A stretch of DNA of 64,000 nucleotides from Cristatella mucedo (taxonomy: Eukaryota > Bryozoa > Phylactolaemata > Cristatellidae): the NCBI GenBank assembly GCA_009760855.2, contig WPIO01000023.1, forward strand, positions 2,153,001-2,217,000. The letters are read 5' to 3'. The position numbers and the translations under genes are program-made. Under the pieces are notes generated by a model. It worked only from the letters and a program-made list of their open reading frames with translations, did not search any database and was not told the origin of the DNA. Position 1 is the stretch's first letter. Each line of letters begins with the position of its first letter. Below, one piece after another: positions 1-12,506 of this stretch.

Positions 1-644
1 GGGGCATGAAGGGAGACATCAACAGCGACGTCTGTCGAGAAGGCAATCACCATCTCAGCAGGGCGAGTGCTTTGGCTAGAGAGCTGACTTTGAAGCGATC
101 GAAAATCCTTAGGAAAGTAGCTCCAGGCGCACTAGTCGTTCGTACTGAACGAATGTGCGCACAAGTTGTACGGAGCACCGTGCGCTGGACACGCAGCGGG
201 ATATTCGACAGTGATTCGACAGACCTTAGTGAGTTTATCGTGGACTAGATTCACGCACATCTAGCAAGACAGGCGCAGCCTTGCTAAAGGTCACGTTTAC
301 GCTCTGTATAGTTATTAAGCATCCCCCGCGGCAGCCTCTCCCTATCCGAGAAAGCAGCCGGCAGCCTTGTAAATGCTTAGTTTCGTAAATCCGATTTTAA
401 AGAGTGGGCCCAGGTGGCGTGATAGAAGGGCAGCCAAGAAATTATATCTTCTGTACACGTTTGTGCGCGTGCGTTCGAGTGCTGTGTGAGTGCGCATGAG
501 CATTTGTGTGTCACGGATGGGATTGAGCCCATTTGTAGCTCCGCAGAAGATGCGGTTCCGGTGTCGGCGGCTGTGCGACAACCTTATGCCAGCACTGCCC
601 CTTTCCAGAATTCCACCGTCTTCGTAAGGCAGTCCTCATAAATA
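1..644. other. Unassigned sequence
   Basis: I see no exon or repeat I can support here. A minus-strand stretch near 342-581 is open but has no family resemblance strong enough to call it the missing 3' end of the 2748-3913 gene. Confidence 0.4.
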
Positions 645-833
645 AATAAATAAATCCTAGCTGATTAAACAGCCCCTCTTTAATAGCGACAGAAGAGCCT
701 TTACGGCTATCACCACCGCTTGCAGTGGCGATAAAGGATCGCCCACCGCAGGAATCGAACACACGACCTCGGGACCGAGGTCGTGAAAGCAACCGCCTTA
801 CCCAGTGTGCTATCACGGCTCACCTCATGAAAA
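645..833 (-). repeat. SINE-2 (tRNA-derived), minus
   Basis: Read on the minus strand: GGTGAGCCGTGATAGCACAC (A-box region), the arm CACGACCTCGG/CCGAGGTCGTG, a GGTTCGATTCC-like B box, 'GGGCGATCCTTTATTGCC', and a tail 'CAGCTAGGATTTATTTATTT'. Related copies are at 21188, 47098 and 56930. Confidence 0.8.
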
Positions 834-915
834 TCAAGGCGTTGCTATGCTGCTTTTCGCTCGCCACCCTAATTGGAAAAGGTGGCTTCGATACGTCCGC
901 CTGCTCTATTCTTCA

Positions 916-1362
916 CGATCCCCCACCAGGCTAAGCATCGTACCACCCGCTTTTCGGAATCTAACCCTTTACCCATACCTCGTACAAACCTCAAATCTTT
1001 GGAGACCGTGCCTTTAGTTCGTATGCTCCCAAAGCCTGAAACTCACTCCCGACTTCCATCACGACATCCCCTGACTTGTCCACATTAAAAAGAAACTAAA
1101 AACGCACCTATTTATGACAGTATTTAGTGAGTCCCTGCGATTCGTCCTTTATGTGCTTATGCGTGCTGACACTGTGCATGCTGCCACTAACCATACTTTC
1201 GTGCTGAACCTGTGCATGTCACCCCTAACCATGTTATTCTTGTTGTTTATTGAGCATGCTTTCACTAACCATTCGATCGTGCTTCTTTTGCAGCAAACGT
1301 AAAGTGCCTAGATAGAGACAAGTTCACTGAGGGAGCTATATCAAATGTATTATTATTATTAT
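916..1362 (+). repeat. LINE-A 3' end, plus
   Basis: End of the reverse-transcriptase ORF (AKHRTTRFSESN-like, decayed), then the shared 3' UTR, the AGCGCC…GGCGCT-type tail and (TTA)n at 1347-1362. Confidence 0.8.
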
Positions 1363-1364
1363 AA

Positions 1365-1480
1365 ATTAAGGTCACGGGTTCGAGTCCTACGGCGGACGAT
1401 TCTGTATAGTCCACTGCGAGCAAGTAAGTGGCGTTGCTAGCTGCCAATGCTCTTCTTACGGCTGTGTAAGGAGACTACTT
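1365..1480 (+). repeat. SINE-2-like tRNA-derived fragment
   Basis: Begins inside a B box (GGTCACGGGTTCGAGTCCTA) directly after the LINE-A (TTA)n tail and ends like the SINE-2 body. The A box is missing. Confidence 0.5.
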
Positions 1481-2304
1481 ATTCAGCTTACCTTTACTTG
1501 TTTACCTTGGTTTTTTCTCTCTCTGGAAAGCCAAGGTTTGGAATGCTGTGAAATCACCCACCCGCCCCCCCCCCCCGCGAGAGTGCAGAATGCTGACGCA
1601 GCATCCGGTCGGCGTAAACCTCGCCGTCCGCTTGAGCGCCTTAGAAAGAGCCACGCTTGCCGTGCAAGCCCTGCATTTCTATGGCCCCGATCTACGGCCC
1701 CGATCGCGGTCCCTTTCAGTCGCCTTGCTTGCCACCTTCAAGCGGGAGACCGCTGCTTCCGGCGCCTCTTACCGATTGAAGTCGCTTTTCGCGATCGAAT
1801 CATTCCTCAGGACTTTTTAGGTTGTTGCCAGCCAGATGCAGCCGAGGCACTTGTCCACGCGTGCAGGCAGCAGCAGTTTCTCTCGCTTCATCTTGTTTCT
1901 CTCAGCGCTCGACTACTACTATAAGGCCTTTCGATTCGGTCGGAAAGGGAAGTCACCCCTGGCGCTTGCTCTCTGGCGGCGCAGACTCGGGTGCTTCTGT
2001 AGTGCGACTGTATTCGAGATTTTACTTCATACCGGTACCACTTTTCGCGAGGTGCCGTGAAATTAATGTCGACAGCTTGAACGTATTTTCCGCTGCTGGG
2101 CTGCGATTTGTACGTTCACCTCCTCTCGCACTTGTTCGTGGATGGAACTTCTTTGCTCAGCACAGATTGATACGATGTAAGTTCGATAAGATGCTTCTGA
2201 GTCGGTCTCACCTGAGGAAGACTGTGCTGGTGTGATTTCCCGTGTTGCGTTACTCGCTTAAAATTTTGACCGTAGATGTATATATGGAGTGCATACATTC
2301 CTAT

Positions 2305-2305
<1 letters not shown>
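1481..2305. other. Unassigned sequence between repeats
   Basis: Moderately GC-rich. The open frames here have no recognisable domain. A minus-strand stretch near 2215-2260 has splice-like edges in phase with the neighbouring 2748-3913 gene, but is too short to assign. Confidence 0.3.

Positions 2306-2346
<41 letters not shown>
2306..2346. repeat. (AC)n microsatellite
   Basis: About 40 bp of perfect CA repeat followed by (GCAC)n-like units. Confidence 0.95.
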
Positions 2347-2350
<4 letters not shown>

Positions 2351-2747
2351 GCACGCACGCACTTGCACACTTGTAAGTATGCCAAATAATAACCTTTCCA
2401 ATTTCAGCCTATGTCTCCTCATATTTTCGCCGCAGTTTTAGAGTGGCTGCAGGGCTGCGCCTAGCTACTGGCTTGGATCTACGTCACACATACCCCATCG
2501 AGCGCCTCGATCTCGAATTCGAACCTCGTGGGGGCGTGGTGGTGCCCGATCTACTGGCGTATGGCTTGTCGGCGGCGGAGCGGTGGTGGAGCATTCTTCC
2601 GAGGCGCGAGGACCCACATCGCCACAAAAGCAGAGACTTTGCTCGCCCGAAAGAGTTGCAGTTTGTTTAGCAAGTGAGCGAGCGAGCGGGTGACCTTGGT
2701 GCATGAGCACATGTCGCGGCGGCTTCGCACTGAGACGGCCCACTTAC

Positions 2748-3913
<1,166 letters not shown>

Positions 3914-5343
3914 GGCGGCTGCTGGCGCTTCGAACTCGCTCTCCTTGTTCTCGAATGTGCTCTGGAAATAGTCAAACTCTGCGAGTCAGCCCGCCGCGAC
4001 GCGTCTGCAGGCATTTCCGCCGCCCGTCGATGCGTCTTGCGCGCACGGCGCCAACCCCGTCAGGATGAAACGGTTGAAAGCGGAAGGGGGGACCTGCGAG
4101 GTAACCTTTAACTTTGCTTCTTTCTATCTCGTAAAAGGGCTTCGTCGGTTTACGGAGGCGATAGCCAGTGCGCGTAGTCCGGATTTTGGCAACGGCGGTG
4201 TAATCCTTACGGAATAACATGTCGAATCCGCCCTCGTTTGAGTCGATTATCTCCCTTGTTTCGGTAGCCCATCCCCCCTCGGGATTTCGGCGGAAGGCTG
4301 AAAGTTCAATCGACGTTCATTTACCCAGCAGCAAACCCAGCAACCGAGCATGACTCGGCTTAATGTTGAATCCGTGGGCGATTTGAAACGGTTGGGTACC
4401 AAAGGGGTTGTCGCTGCTAATTAGCTGCTGACAGAGTTGATACAAAAGGCTAGTCTTGCACTTACTAGCAACTCCTTTAGACCGGAGGATCCGGGAAGCC
4501 TCTGTCCGCCGGGTTCTCAGAGGTTGACTCGAAGGCAGAGCGCTGAAGGCGGTGCGCCGCCGCGCGACTTAGCTTAAAGCATCCTTCTGCGCCCCGTGGC
4601 GGCGCTCCGGGCGCCCACTGGCGGCGCTCCGGGTGCCCCCCCCCCCCCCCCGCGAAGACTGGCAGCGAAGCTGCGCTTCAAAGGGAGCGCCGCTCGACCG
4701 TCACTTCCGGCTGCTGCTGCTGCGGCGGACTCCGATTGCGGAGCGCCGAAGCAGCGCCGAGTTGATGACGTCTGCAGCCCGTTTGAGAAATTGTTATAAC
4801 CCCCCCCCCGTTGTGCGTGAGTTTGAATTGCCGCCGGGAAGTCTTTTTGACAGAAGTCATCTAAGAAAGAGACGGTCACCTCCCATTTCCAAAGCGCGTT
4901 AAACAAACAGGTTTCAGAGCTATCTTTTAAGCTTAGGGTTTAAGATCTTTTATATAGCGCTTAGATGTTTGTGTTTTTGGGTTTGCCGTTTAGGGTTTCG
5001 TGGCTAGACTTTGTATTTTTTGAGGTTTAGGATTCAGGTTTTAGCGAGAAACTTTAAGCAGAAAATATATCTGACAACGTGCTTACTTAACGTAAATACA
5101 AAAAAGGTGCCGGTGACTACGTTGAACAGCTTGCTACGGGCATTGTGCCTAAAGCAGAAAGTGAGCTGGCTCTATGCATAGGCGACCCCGTCTGAGCTAG
5201 TTACAAACGCGGTCTGCGGCTTTCACTACCGGACATAACTAGGCCGTAGAACGCAGCGCTCGTAGTGGCGCTAGCGTCAGCCGATACGCGACGACTACTT
5301 GCGACGCCTCAACCTTATATCGCGGCTAGCGACTCGCAGGCGC
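3914..5343. other. Upstream region of the CXorf65-like gene, otherwise unassigned
   Basis: CpG-rich with poly-C runs and a (CTG)n-like patch near 4709. The TTTAGGGTTT words near 4930-5040 are scattered in AT-rich text and are not a telomere array. No exon is supported. Confidence 0.4.
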
Positions 5344-5450
5344 AGCGCCAATGCACGCAGGTGGCGCTGCCGGCAGTAGTAAAGCATAGCAGCGCCAATG
5401 CACGCAGGTGGCGCTGCCGACAGCAGTGGAGCATAGCAGCGCCAAAAAGC
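5344..5450. repeat. 47-bp tandem repeat with internal hairpin arms
   Basis: Units start at 5344, 5391 and 5438 (partial). Each full unit carries AGCGCCA … TGGCGCT, a 7-bp perfect inverted repeat. Confidence 0.85.
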
Positions 5451-5477
5451 ACCTCAACAAAACAAGTCCGTATCCAC

Positions 5478-5612
5478 ATAGATAAGTACTGTAACTAATC
5501 TCCTTCGTTTGCAGCAGGTGTAGAGCGTCTAGAAAGATATTGAAAGAGTTCTCCGAGAGCACTCAATCAAGTGTATCGTATGTATTATTATTATTATTAT
5601 TATTATTACAAC
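5478..5612 (+). repeat. LINE-A 3' tail, plus
   Basis: GCAGCAGGTGTAGAGCGTCTAGAAAGA-type tail followed by (TTA)n at 5583-5608. Only the last ~130 bp are present. Confidence 0.75.
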
Positions 5613-6417
5613 GGTTTACGACAGCGACTAGCTTCTCCTGCTGCTAGAACGGTATGTCGTCCTTTTTGCCGCCGTCCCCTAGGAGGAAGGCCGCTGCTGG
5701 TTTCGTGCTCCAAGAATTCGAATTCTTTATCTCCGATCCGATCCCTGTGAGCCTGCTGAATCAGACGCCCTGGTGGGACTGCAGCAGCAGCAGCCTCAAA
5801 TGTATTATTCTCTTGCTTGGCTCGTGCTCGGCTACCACTCGGGCTCGGCCATGTACTGTACAAAACAACACGTGCTGTCAGTTTGCTCACACTTTCAGGT
5901 TGTTTACATTCTTTGACAATCACGAAACAGGTGTCGGACTGCCTGCCACTACAAATACAAGCCTATCTTTTCAGCTGCCGAGTTTTCACCGAACGCCAGG
6001 TAGACTGGACACCAAAATAGAGGACGGTGCCCAGTCGGCGTGCCTCCAGCAGCCCACTCTCATTCCTCTGCTGCATTACCCCCTGGAGTAAAAAGCAATC
6101 CTTTCGCTTGACTTTATCGGTCGAAGCTCATGGTTATCTATCTAAAATAGGTCTTGTAGATAAGTCTATTTGATAGCAACAGAGAGTTAAAAGCGTTCAA
6201 CAGCGGACATTACGTAAACTAGCGGTTCAGCGGAATGTAGCTCAAATGCCTAGGCCAACTCCGAAAACGCAACTGACTGACTAGTATGTGGCACTGTATT
6301 TTTGTGTGGACTAAGCAGAGATTATCGCATAATCGATTCAAAGCCATTACGATTCAGGAACCTCGAATATAAGTCATAATCTGGCTGATTTAGCTCGCCG
6401 CCCCATTTCAGCCGCTA

Positions 6418-6537
6418 CCCCTGACCGAGGCTCCAGCCCGGCCCAGACTGGGGCTCCACAGCAGCCCAAACCGAGGCTCCATCTCGGCCATGACCGCGGC
6501 TCCACCGCGACCCAGACCGAGGCTCCACCGCGGCCCC
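6418..6537. repeat. 23-24-bp minisatellite, about five units
   Basis: Diverged tandem units each containing GACCGAGGCTCCA or a variant; the first starts at about 6421 and the last ends near 6537. Confidence 0.75.
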
Positions 6538-7167
6538 TCTAACGCGTCGCTATTCCCTAGTTCGACAGAGAAGCTCGAAGCCCAAGCGGCGCCCTCCGAA
6601 AGCCTGCTTTCGGTAATACCTGCGCGGAAATTCGCTACCCACTCCGGAGAGGCGCGCCGAAAGGGGCACCACCCGCTCGACGGGCCTCTCTGCACACCCG
6701 TCCAAAATTAATAATCTGTAGCGCTTCTGAAAAATTCTACCGCGTCCTTTAAAAAGACAACAACAATTCTGCCCACTCTGGCAACCTAACCCAAGCGATC
6801 GAGTGCATGCACAATGCGCGCTAGTCGAGCTGCATGCTTTCAATTACGTCTAAAGATGGCAGACGGCGTCCAGCTTGAGGAGCACGCGCGCGCTCAGAGC
6901 ACGCTGACCCCGTACCGGACTTTCCGGGGGGAGATCGGCTGAAGGCTCCATAGACATTGTTCATTCGCCCGTCCCCTCCTAGCTAATTCCAACGGCCCCT
7001 TACGAGAGCAAGCCGGAATGGTGAGGTGGAAATGTTAACATCCTCGGATGGCTTGCTATGGGTAGCAACCTTAAATCGTCTCTGTTCATCAGCCAACAGA
7101 GCTGATTTACAAATTTAAGTATTCTAGCTGCTCCTTAACCGAGAATTCGTGAGGCCTCTGGCCCTCC

Positions 7168-8010
7168 GCCCAATATAGTAATAATACACTTGATAAAGCG
7201 TCCTCAGAGAACGCAACCTCTTTCTATGCGCTTTAGATTTGCTGCAAAGGAAACGCGATCGAATGGTTAGTAATAGCACGCTCAATAAACAACAAGATTA
7301 TCATGGTGAGGGGTGCATGCAAGTGTGGTTAGTGGCAGCATGCACAGTGTCAGCACGCATAAGCACGTAAAGGATGAATCACAGGAACCCACAAAATGCT
7401 ATTATAAATATGTGCGTTTTTAATTTCTTTTTAGATGTTTTCAAATCAGGGGACGCTGTGACGCAAGTCGGGAGTGAGTTCCAGGCTTTGGGACCATACT
7501 AACTAAGTGCACGGTCTCCAAAGGATTTGAGGTTTGTACGAGATACAGGTACAGTTAGATTCCGAAAAGCGGGTGGTACGATGCTTGGCCTGGTGGGAGA
7601 GTAGATCTGATAGGTTGGCTGGAGCGAAAGAATGAAGGGACCTGAAAGTGAGCGACAAAACCTTGAAGTCGGTGTGTTGCTTGACTGGTAGCCAGTGCAG
7701 GTCGGCGAGAAGCGGCGTGATGTGGCAGCTGCGCCGCTCACGACTGGCACACTGCGCCGCTCACGACCAACAAGCAGTGAGCTACAGAAGTCAATACGGG
7801 ATGTCATAAATGCATGGACCAACTTAGATATGGTATCCCTGTCTAAACAAGCTCGAATTTTAGCAACGTTGGGTAGCTGAAAGTAGGCTGACTTGATTGT
7901 GGAGCTGATGCGATCGTCTAATGAAAGGTCACTTTGGAACATGACACCTAGATTTCGTGCAGATCCAACCAGAGATGAGGCCGACTCAAAACTGGAGCCG
8001 CCGATGGAAG
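7168..8010 (-). repeat. LINE-A fragment, minus
   Basis: 3' tail and UTR at 7185-7440, then RT C-terminal sequence with frameshifts. Recognisable pieces are ARNLGVMFQSDLSLDD and the YFQLPNVAKIRACLDRDT region. Degenerate. Confidence 0.8.
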
Positions 8011-8019
8011 GCCGCATGA

Positions 8020-10777
8020 CCTTCTCCTTCCTTTACGCCACAAGGCCTTGTAAAGTTTACGGCATCCTTTTAGCGGTCTTGTGGCCCTCTGCAGGCAGAC
8101 ATCTTGAGAAGCTGCTAGCTGCCGAAGGCACGCCGCCCGGCCACGCCCCTTGGACGCTCGCTAGCCCGGTAGCCCCTAACTGGGAGCCAGGTAGCCATCT
8201 GCTAGGTAGGGGCGACCTGTCTACCGAGTGGGGGGCGGGGTTGCTGGGCAAATTGCGGCCCGCCGGCAGAGAGCTCGAACCGCTCCGGCCCCTCATTTTC
8301 AGCGACGCCCATGGACGAGCTCGGGCCCCCTCAGCAGCCGCCGCCGCCGCCCCCCCCCCCGCCCGAACGCTTGCTCCGTTGGGCTTCGAATCGCGGGGCT
8401 TCGGGCGTTTAATGACCGGAAACGGATCGCCGCGACTTACTGGCGCCGATCGGCGACGGTCGTCTGACTGCGGCGCTACTCGGGCGCTCGCTCGCGCGAC
8501 GCACTCGGAAGTCTCGCACCGATGCACCGATGGCCCAGCGCCACGGCCGCCGCTGTCGAGCGCCGCCGCCGCTGCCGCCGTCGAGCACCGCGCACCACGA
8601 AAACGCCCGGACGCGCTAGCGGGCCGCCGCTAAGCCGCTTCGCCGACGCCGACGCAGCTGGAGCTCGCGTCAGTAGGCGGCAGCGAGCCCGTCCCGAACG
8701 TCAAGCGCCCTCCGTGTTTGCCGGCGACGGCGCCAGGTGAGGATTAAGCGCCCGAGTGCCCGCCCAAGTGGTGGCGCCGACGCTAGAGAGAAGGGGGGCC
8801 AAGTCGGCCGCATAGGCGCCGCTGCGCGACCTTCGCGCCGGCGGGTTCGCAGGCCGCGTCCGCCGCGGTCTCGCTATCGGCGGCGCTCGGCATTGCTCTG
8901 CTCGCTTCGCTCGCGCGGCGGCGGTCGCCGCGGTTGCCGCGCCGCCCGCAGCTCGCAGCTCGCAGCCCGCCGCGAGCGACGCGCACGCCCTGGCCTCGCG
9001 CGATGCCGCGGCCGCGCGAGCGGCCGCTACTTCGGCTGGCGGTCGCCAGCGGCAGAGCGAAGCGAGGCGTGGTGGGTGCGGCGCGAGCAGCGCGAGCGCG
9101 GCGCCCGCGCCGCTGCGCGAGCTCGGGCGCCAGACGGCGGCTTCGCGAAGATGAGCGTCTGCCGGCGCACTCGCTGCGCGATAGCACGGCGGCGCGAACG
9201 AGCCGCTCCCGCGGACCGCGACCGGCTCGCCAGCGGCGCCGGCCAAGATACTTCGCCGCGACCGAAGGTGTGGCGCTTACCTCGACGACTTCGACCGACG
9301 AGCGGCTACGGCGTGATGGCGGGCGCGCGGCCGCAGGCGACCGGCAGTAATGGGCGCGAGACGACAGATCGCGAGCGCGCGATCCCAAAAAGCGAGGCGA
9401 CAGCACCCGGAGGCCACAGTTGGCGGAGGCTGCAGCTGGACTAGGTTCGGCCGAGTTGACTGCTGGGGGTCTGCCTTTCGCTTACGTAGTACACCCGCTG
9501 ACCGGCCGACTGCGCGCGCGCGCGGGCCGACGGTCACCTAGCTACCGGGTCAAGCGGCCCGCGCTAGGGCCCGCCCGAGTGCGCGCGCGTCCATCTGACG
9601 GGGTGGTCGGGCGGGACCGGACGGCTGCCCCCGCGGCATGGTCGCCGGCGGCCGCGGTTTGAGCGAGCCCGCTGGACCGCGGCAAGTCGAGCGAACAATG
9701 GCCGACCGGCGCTATTAAATGCGGCTCGATTGCGACGCCGCCCTGTTTTCTTCAACTTGCTGTTGCTGTTAGCGCTTCGTGCATGATATAGAGCTCAAGG
9801 TCGTTGCACGTACGTAGTATGCGTTATGCCGCTAGCCGAACGAGCGAGGGTCGCGCGGACGTAAATAGCTCTCGTCTGCGACCGCGCTTTCGCGCCCGCC
9901 TGACCCGCCACAATTGCAAGATTACCTCCACGCCGGAGGCCAAGGACAACAGAGCTTCCGGTCCCGTGCCGAGTGCGGTTACTAAACGGCCTGTCATTGT
10001 CCGAGGCAGCGCCCTCCTGATCCACCGCAAGCGCGGGCGGGCAGCTCGTGTGCGGGCAGGCCGCACACGAGCTGCGGGCCCGAAGCGTGAGCGGTTTGTG
10101 CAGCGGCCGACGGAGGCCGCAGCATCAGCGACGGCGGCGGCGCCCATCGCGCAAAAGCGGCAGGCGGTGCCCGATAGCGGAACAGGAGCGGTTTGCACAG
10201 CGAATCGCGTCACAGTCTCCGCTGCATAATGATCATCATCGTAATAATAATAATAACAAGACATTCGTATCGCGTCCTAAGAGAACTAAACATCTGTACG
10301 TGCACTTTACGTGTGTAGGAAAAAAGCCGGCGGCGCGATCGCCCAGGATCGCAGTTAGTCGCGTTACCAGTCGTGCGGGCGCCGTCTCGCCGCCGTTCTG
10401 GACAGACAAGCTCTACCTATGCTCGCATCCGTGCGACCCGTCCACTGAAGTGTCCTCTTTGGCTCTGGCACAGAAGTGCGAGCGTGAAGCTTCTGCGATA
10501 GCGCAGCGCGCGATCAACCGACCAAAGAAAGGGAATCTTGAGCATCCGACGACCGCGCCGCACTCGCGGTCGCGCGCGCCTCGAGGCACGCTCGACCGCG
10601 TCGCACGCGTTGTAGGCCACGCGCACGCGCGCCTCGGCCCTCGAGCCTCGGGTCGGAGAGCGAGGGAAGCGGCAGCGCACGTGGACCCTCTCGCACTGTC
10701 CGGCCGTGGCGTCGCATTCCTGCGCGTCCGTCGCGCGGATTCCGCGCGCGCTCGCCCGAGCGCTCTCCGCGGGCGCC
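8020..10777. other. Extreme CpG-rich stretch without supported genes
   Basis: Open frames run on all six frames because stop codons are rare in this composition; their Arg/Ala/Pro-rich translations show no domains. It could hold a CpG-island promoter. I see nothing else I can support except the palindrome at 10041-10075. Confidence 0.45.
10041..10075. repeat. 15-bp perfect inverted repeat with 5-nt loop
   Basis: GCAGCTCGTGTGCGG, loop GCAGG, then its exact complement CCGCACACGAGCTGC. Confidence 0.9.
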
Positions 10778-10921
10778 GGTTTGGCCCAGCGGTTATGGCG
10801 CTCGCCGGAACAAAGTCAAGGTGAACGTAGTTGAAGACGGAGGTCGTGGGCTCGAGCCGCGCGGCTCGTGCGAAGCGCCTGAATACAGATCAAGTTATCT
10901 TCGGGGCGCCACGCGAATGAG
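10778..10921 (+). repeat. SINE-1 copy in the GC-rich block
   Basis: GGTTTGGCCCAGCGGTTATG (A box), GTCGTGGGCTCGAGCC (B box), then GCGCCTGAATACAGATCAAG and a decayed tail. It is diverged relative to copies in the AT-rich half. Confidence 0.7.
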
Positions 10922-11689
10922 TTACAATTTTATCGGTACTTCCGGCTCGCCCGTGCGATAAAACGACGGCCCCGAAAAGCAGCACCGGCCGCGAACGACG
11001 GGTGGCTTTCGGAGGCAGGCAGCTGTGCCGCCGACGTACGCAAGGGAGAGAGGGCATCTTGGCAGCGCCGACCACCCCCCCCCCCTCCCCTTACCGCCTC
11101 CGCCCTCGCGGAGTATTGCAACGAGCGAGGCGACGGGCAGCTCCCCGCGATGCGCACCGCGCTTGCGGCGCGCGCGGGGGGGGGCACCTGAGCGGGCGAC
11201 GCAGTGAAGGCGGCGACGCGCGAGGGGGGCACCGGAAGCGAGCGGCGCTCGCGAGCGCGACTGCGGCAGCGGAAGGACCGAGGCGAGCGGCGCCTTGGCT
11301 CTCACCCGGGTCCGGGCGTTTCCGTCGGTCGCACGGACGTCCGGCTCCACCAGTCGCAGGCGCAGCACCGGTCGCCAGCGACCGGCGGCTGGGGGGGGGC
11401 TCGCGCCGGCCAATCGCCGACCTCGGCGCGTTAACGCCTCATCGGCCAATGAGCGATTAGCGAAGACCTTTGCTCCCAGCGCAATTGCATCGATCGTCGT
11501 GCGGACGCTGTAAACAATAACATTTTGTCAATGCCTGTTATGCGCGGCGGGCGGCCCCTAGCGACGCCGCTCGGTGCAGATCCTAGCGTCCGGCGAGACG
11601 AGCATCCGGCGGCGAGGGCGAGGTGCGAAGGCGCATTCGAGGCCGCCGTCTCTCTCCGCCTCAGCGAGACGACCGCGTCAGCTCCGCGG
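10922..11689. other. CpG-rich unassigned sequence
   Basis: Poly-C and poly-G runs and overlapping open frames without domains. Nothing supported. Confidence 0.4.
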
Positions 11690-12140
11690 TCAACTCTGCC
11701 TGCGTTCAGCTGCATAGAATTGAAAAAGCTCGGCCTGTTTAGACAGAGTCGCCGCATTCAAGTCGGTCCATACATTCGTGACATCCCGTAGCGACTTTTG
11801 TAACTCATTCGCTTGCGTGTCATCCGGCCGGAGCGATAAGGCGCTTACAGTGGCGCGTACAGTTACAATGGGTGCAAAACGCTGCGGATAGGCTCGTCTG
11901 AAGTCGCAACCGCCCCCCATTACACCGCTTATCGCCGACCAGCGCTGGCTTCGCGTCGAGCCGCACGTATCGACTTCGAGATCGTGTCATTCGCTTGTGG
12001 ATCTCTTCATTCTCTCGCTCCGTCCTACCGATCCGAACTACTTCCGCCGGCGTTGCGGCCTCGTACCGACTGCTCTTCTGACTCAAGTCGCTTAGACGTG
12101 CCTCTGTACCACATAAGCGCTTAGCTACGCCTCTGCACTA
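11690..12140 (+). repeat. Highly diverged LINE-A RT fragment, plus
   Basis: Residual similarity to the RT C-terminal part (…ARIDFEIVSF…SLHSLAPSYRSELLP…) through several frames. Many changes are toward G/C, unlike copies outside the GC block. Confidence 0.6.
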
Positions 12141-12506
12141 CAGGGGTGCTTAGCGCTATCGACCGCACGGAATTGAGATACGTTGCGACAATCGAGAAAA
12201 AGTCAGTTCAAGCCGTGGGCGAGTGGAATGGCCAAGTTGCCGAAGTAGGCTACAGGCGACTGAGGCGTCGGGCTCAGCCGAGCGCGACTGAAAACCGAAG
12301 ACGCGCGAGTGAACAGCAAGACTCTCCCCCGCCGCCTCTCGAAGGTCGCTCGCGGCGTGAGTCCACGATACCGACAGCCAGTGGCCCGAGGAGAGCGGTT
12401 AGCAGTGTATCAGAAGGGGATAGCGAGGCATCCTAATATCGGATTATCGGAAGGAGCGCTGCAATAGAGTAATACCTCCGCAGCGGAGAAGCCGGTGGCG
12501 CGGCGA

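Noticed and set aside
342-581. Minus-strand open frame as the 3' exon of the CXorf65-like gene
   Set aside because: The acceptor phase and sequence resemblance are both too weak; other candidates at 2,215-2,260 and about 2,030-2,095 are equally unproven.
4930-5040. TTTAGGG-like telomere words
   Set aside because: Only scattered single words, no tandem array.
8228-11460. Many 60-260-codon Arg/Ala/Pro-rich open frames
   Set aside because: All frames are open at once because of high GC. No domain, no splice logic.
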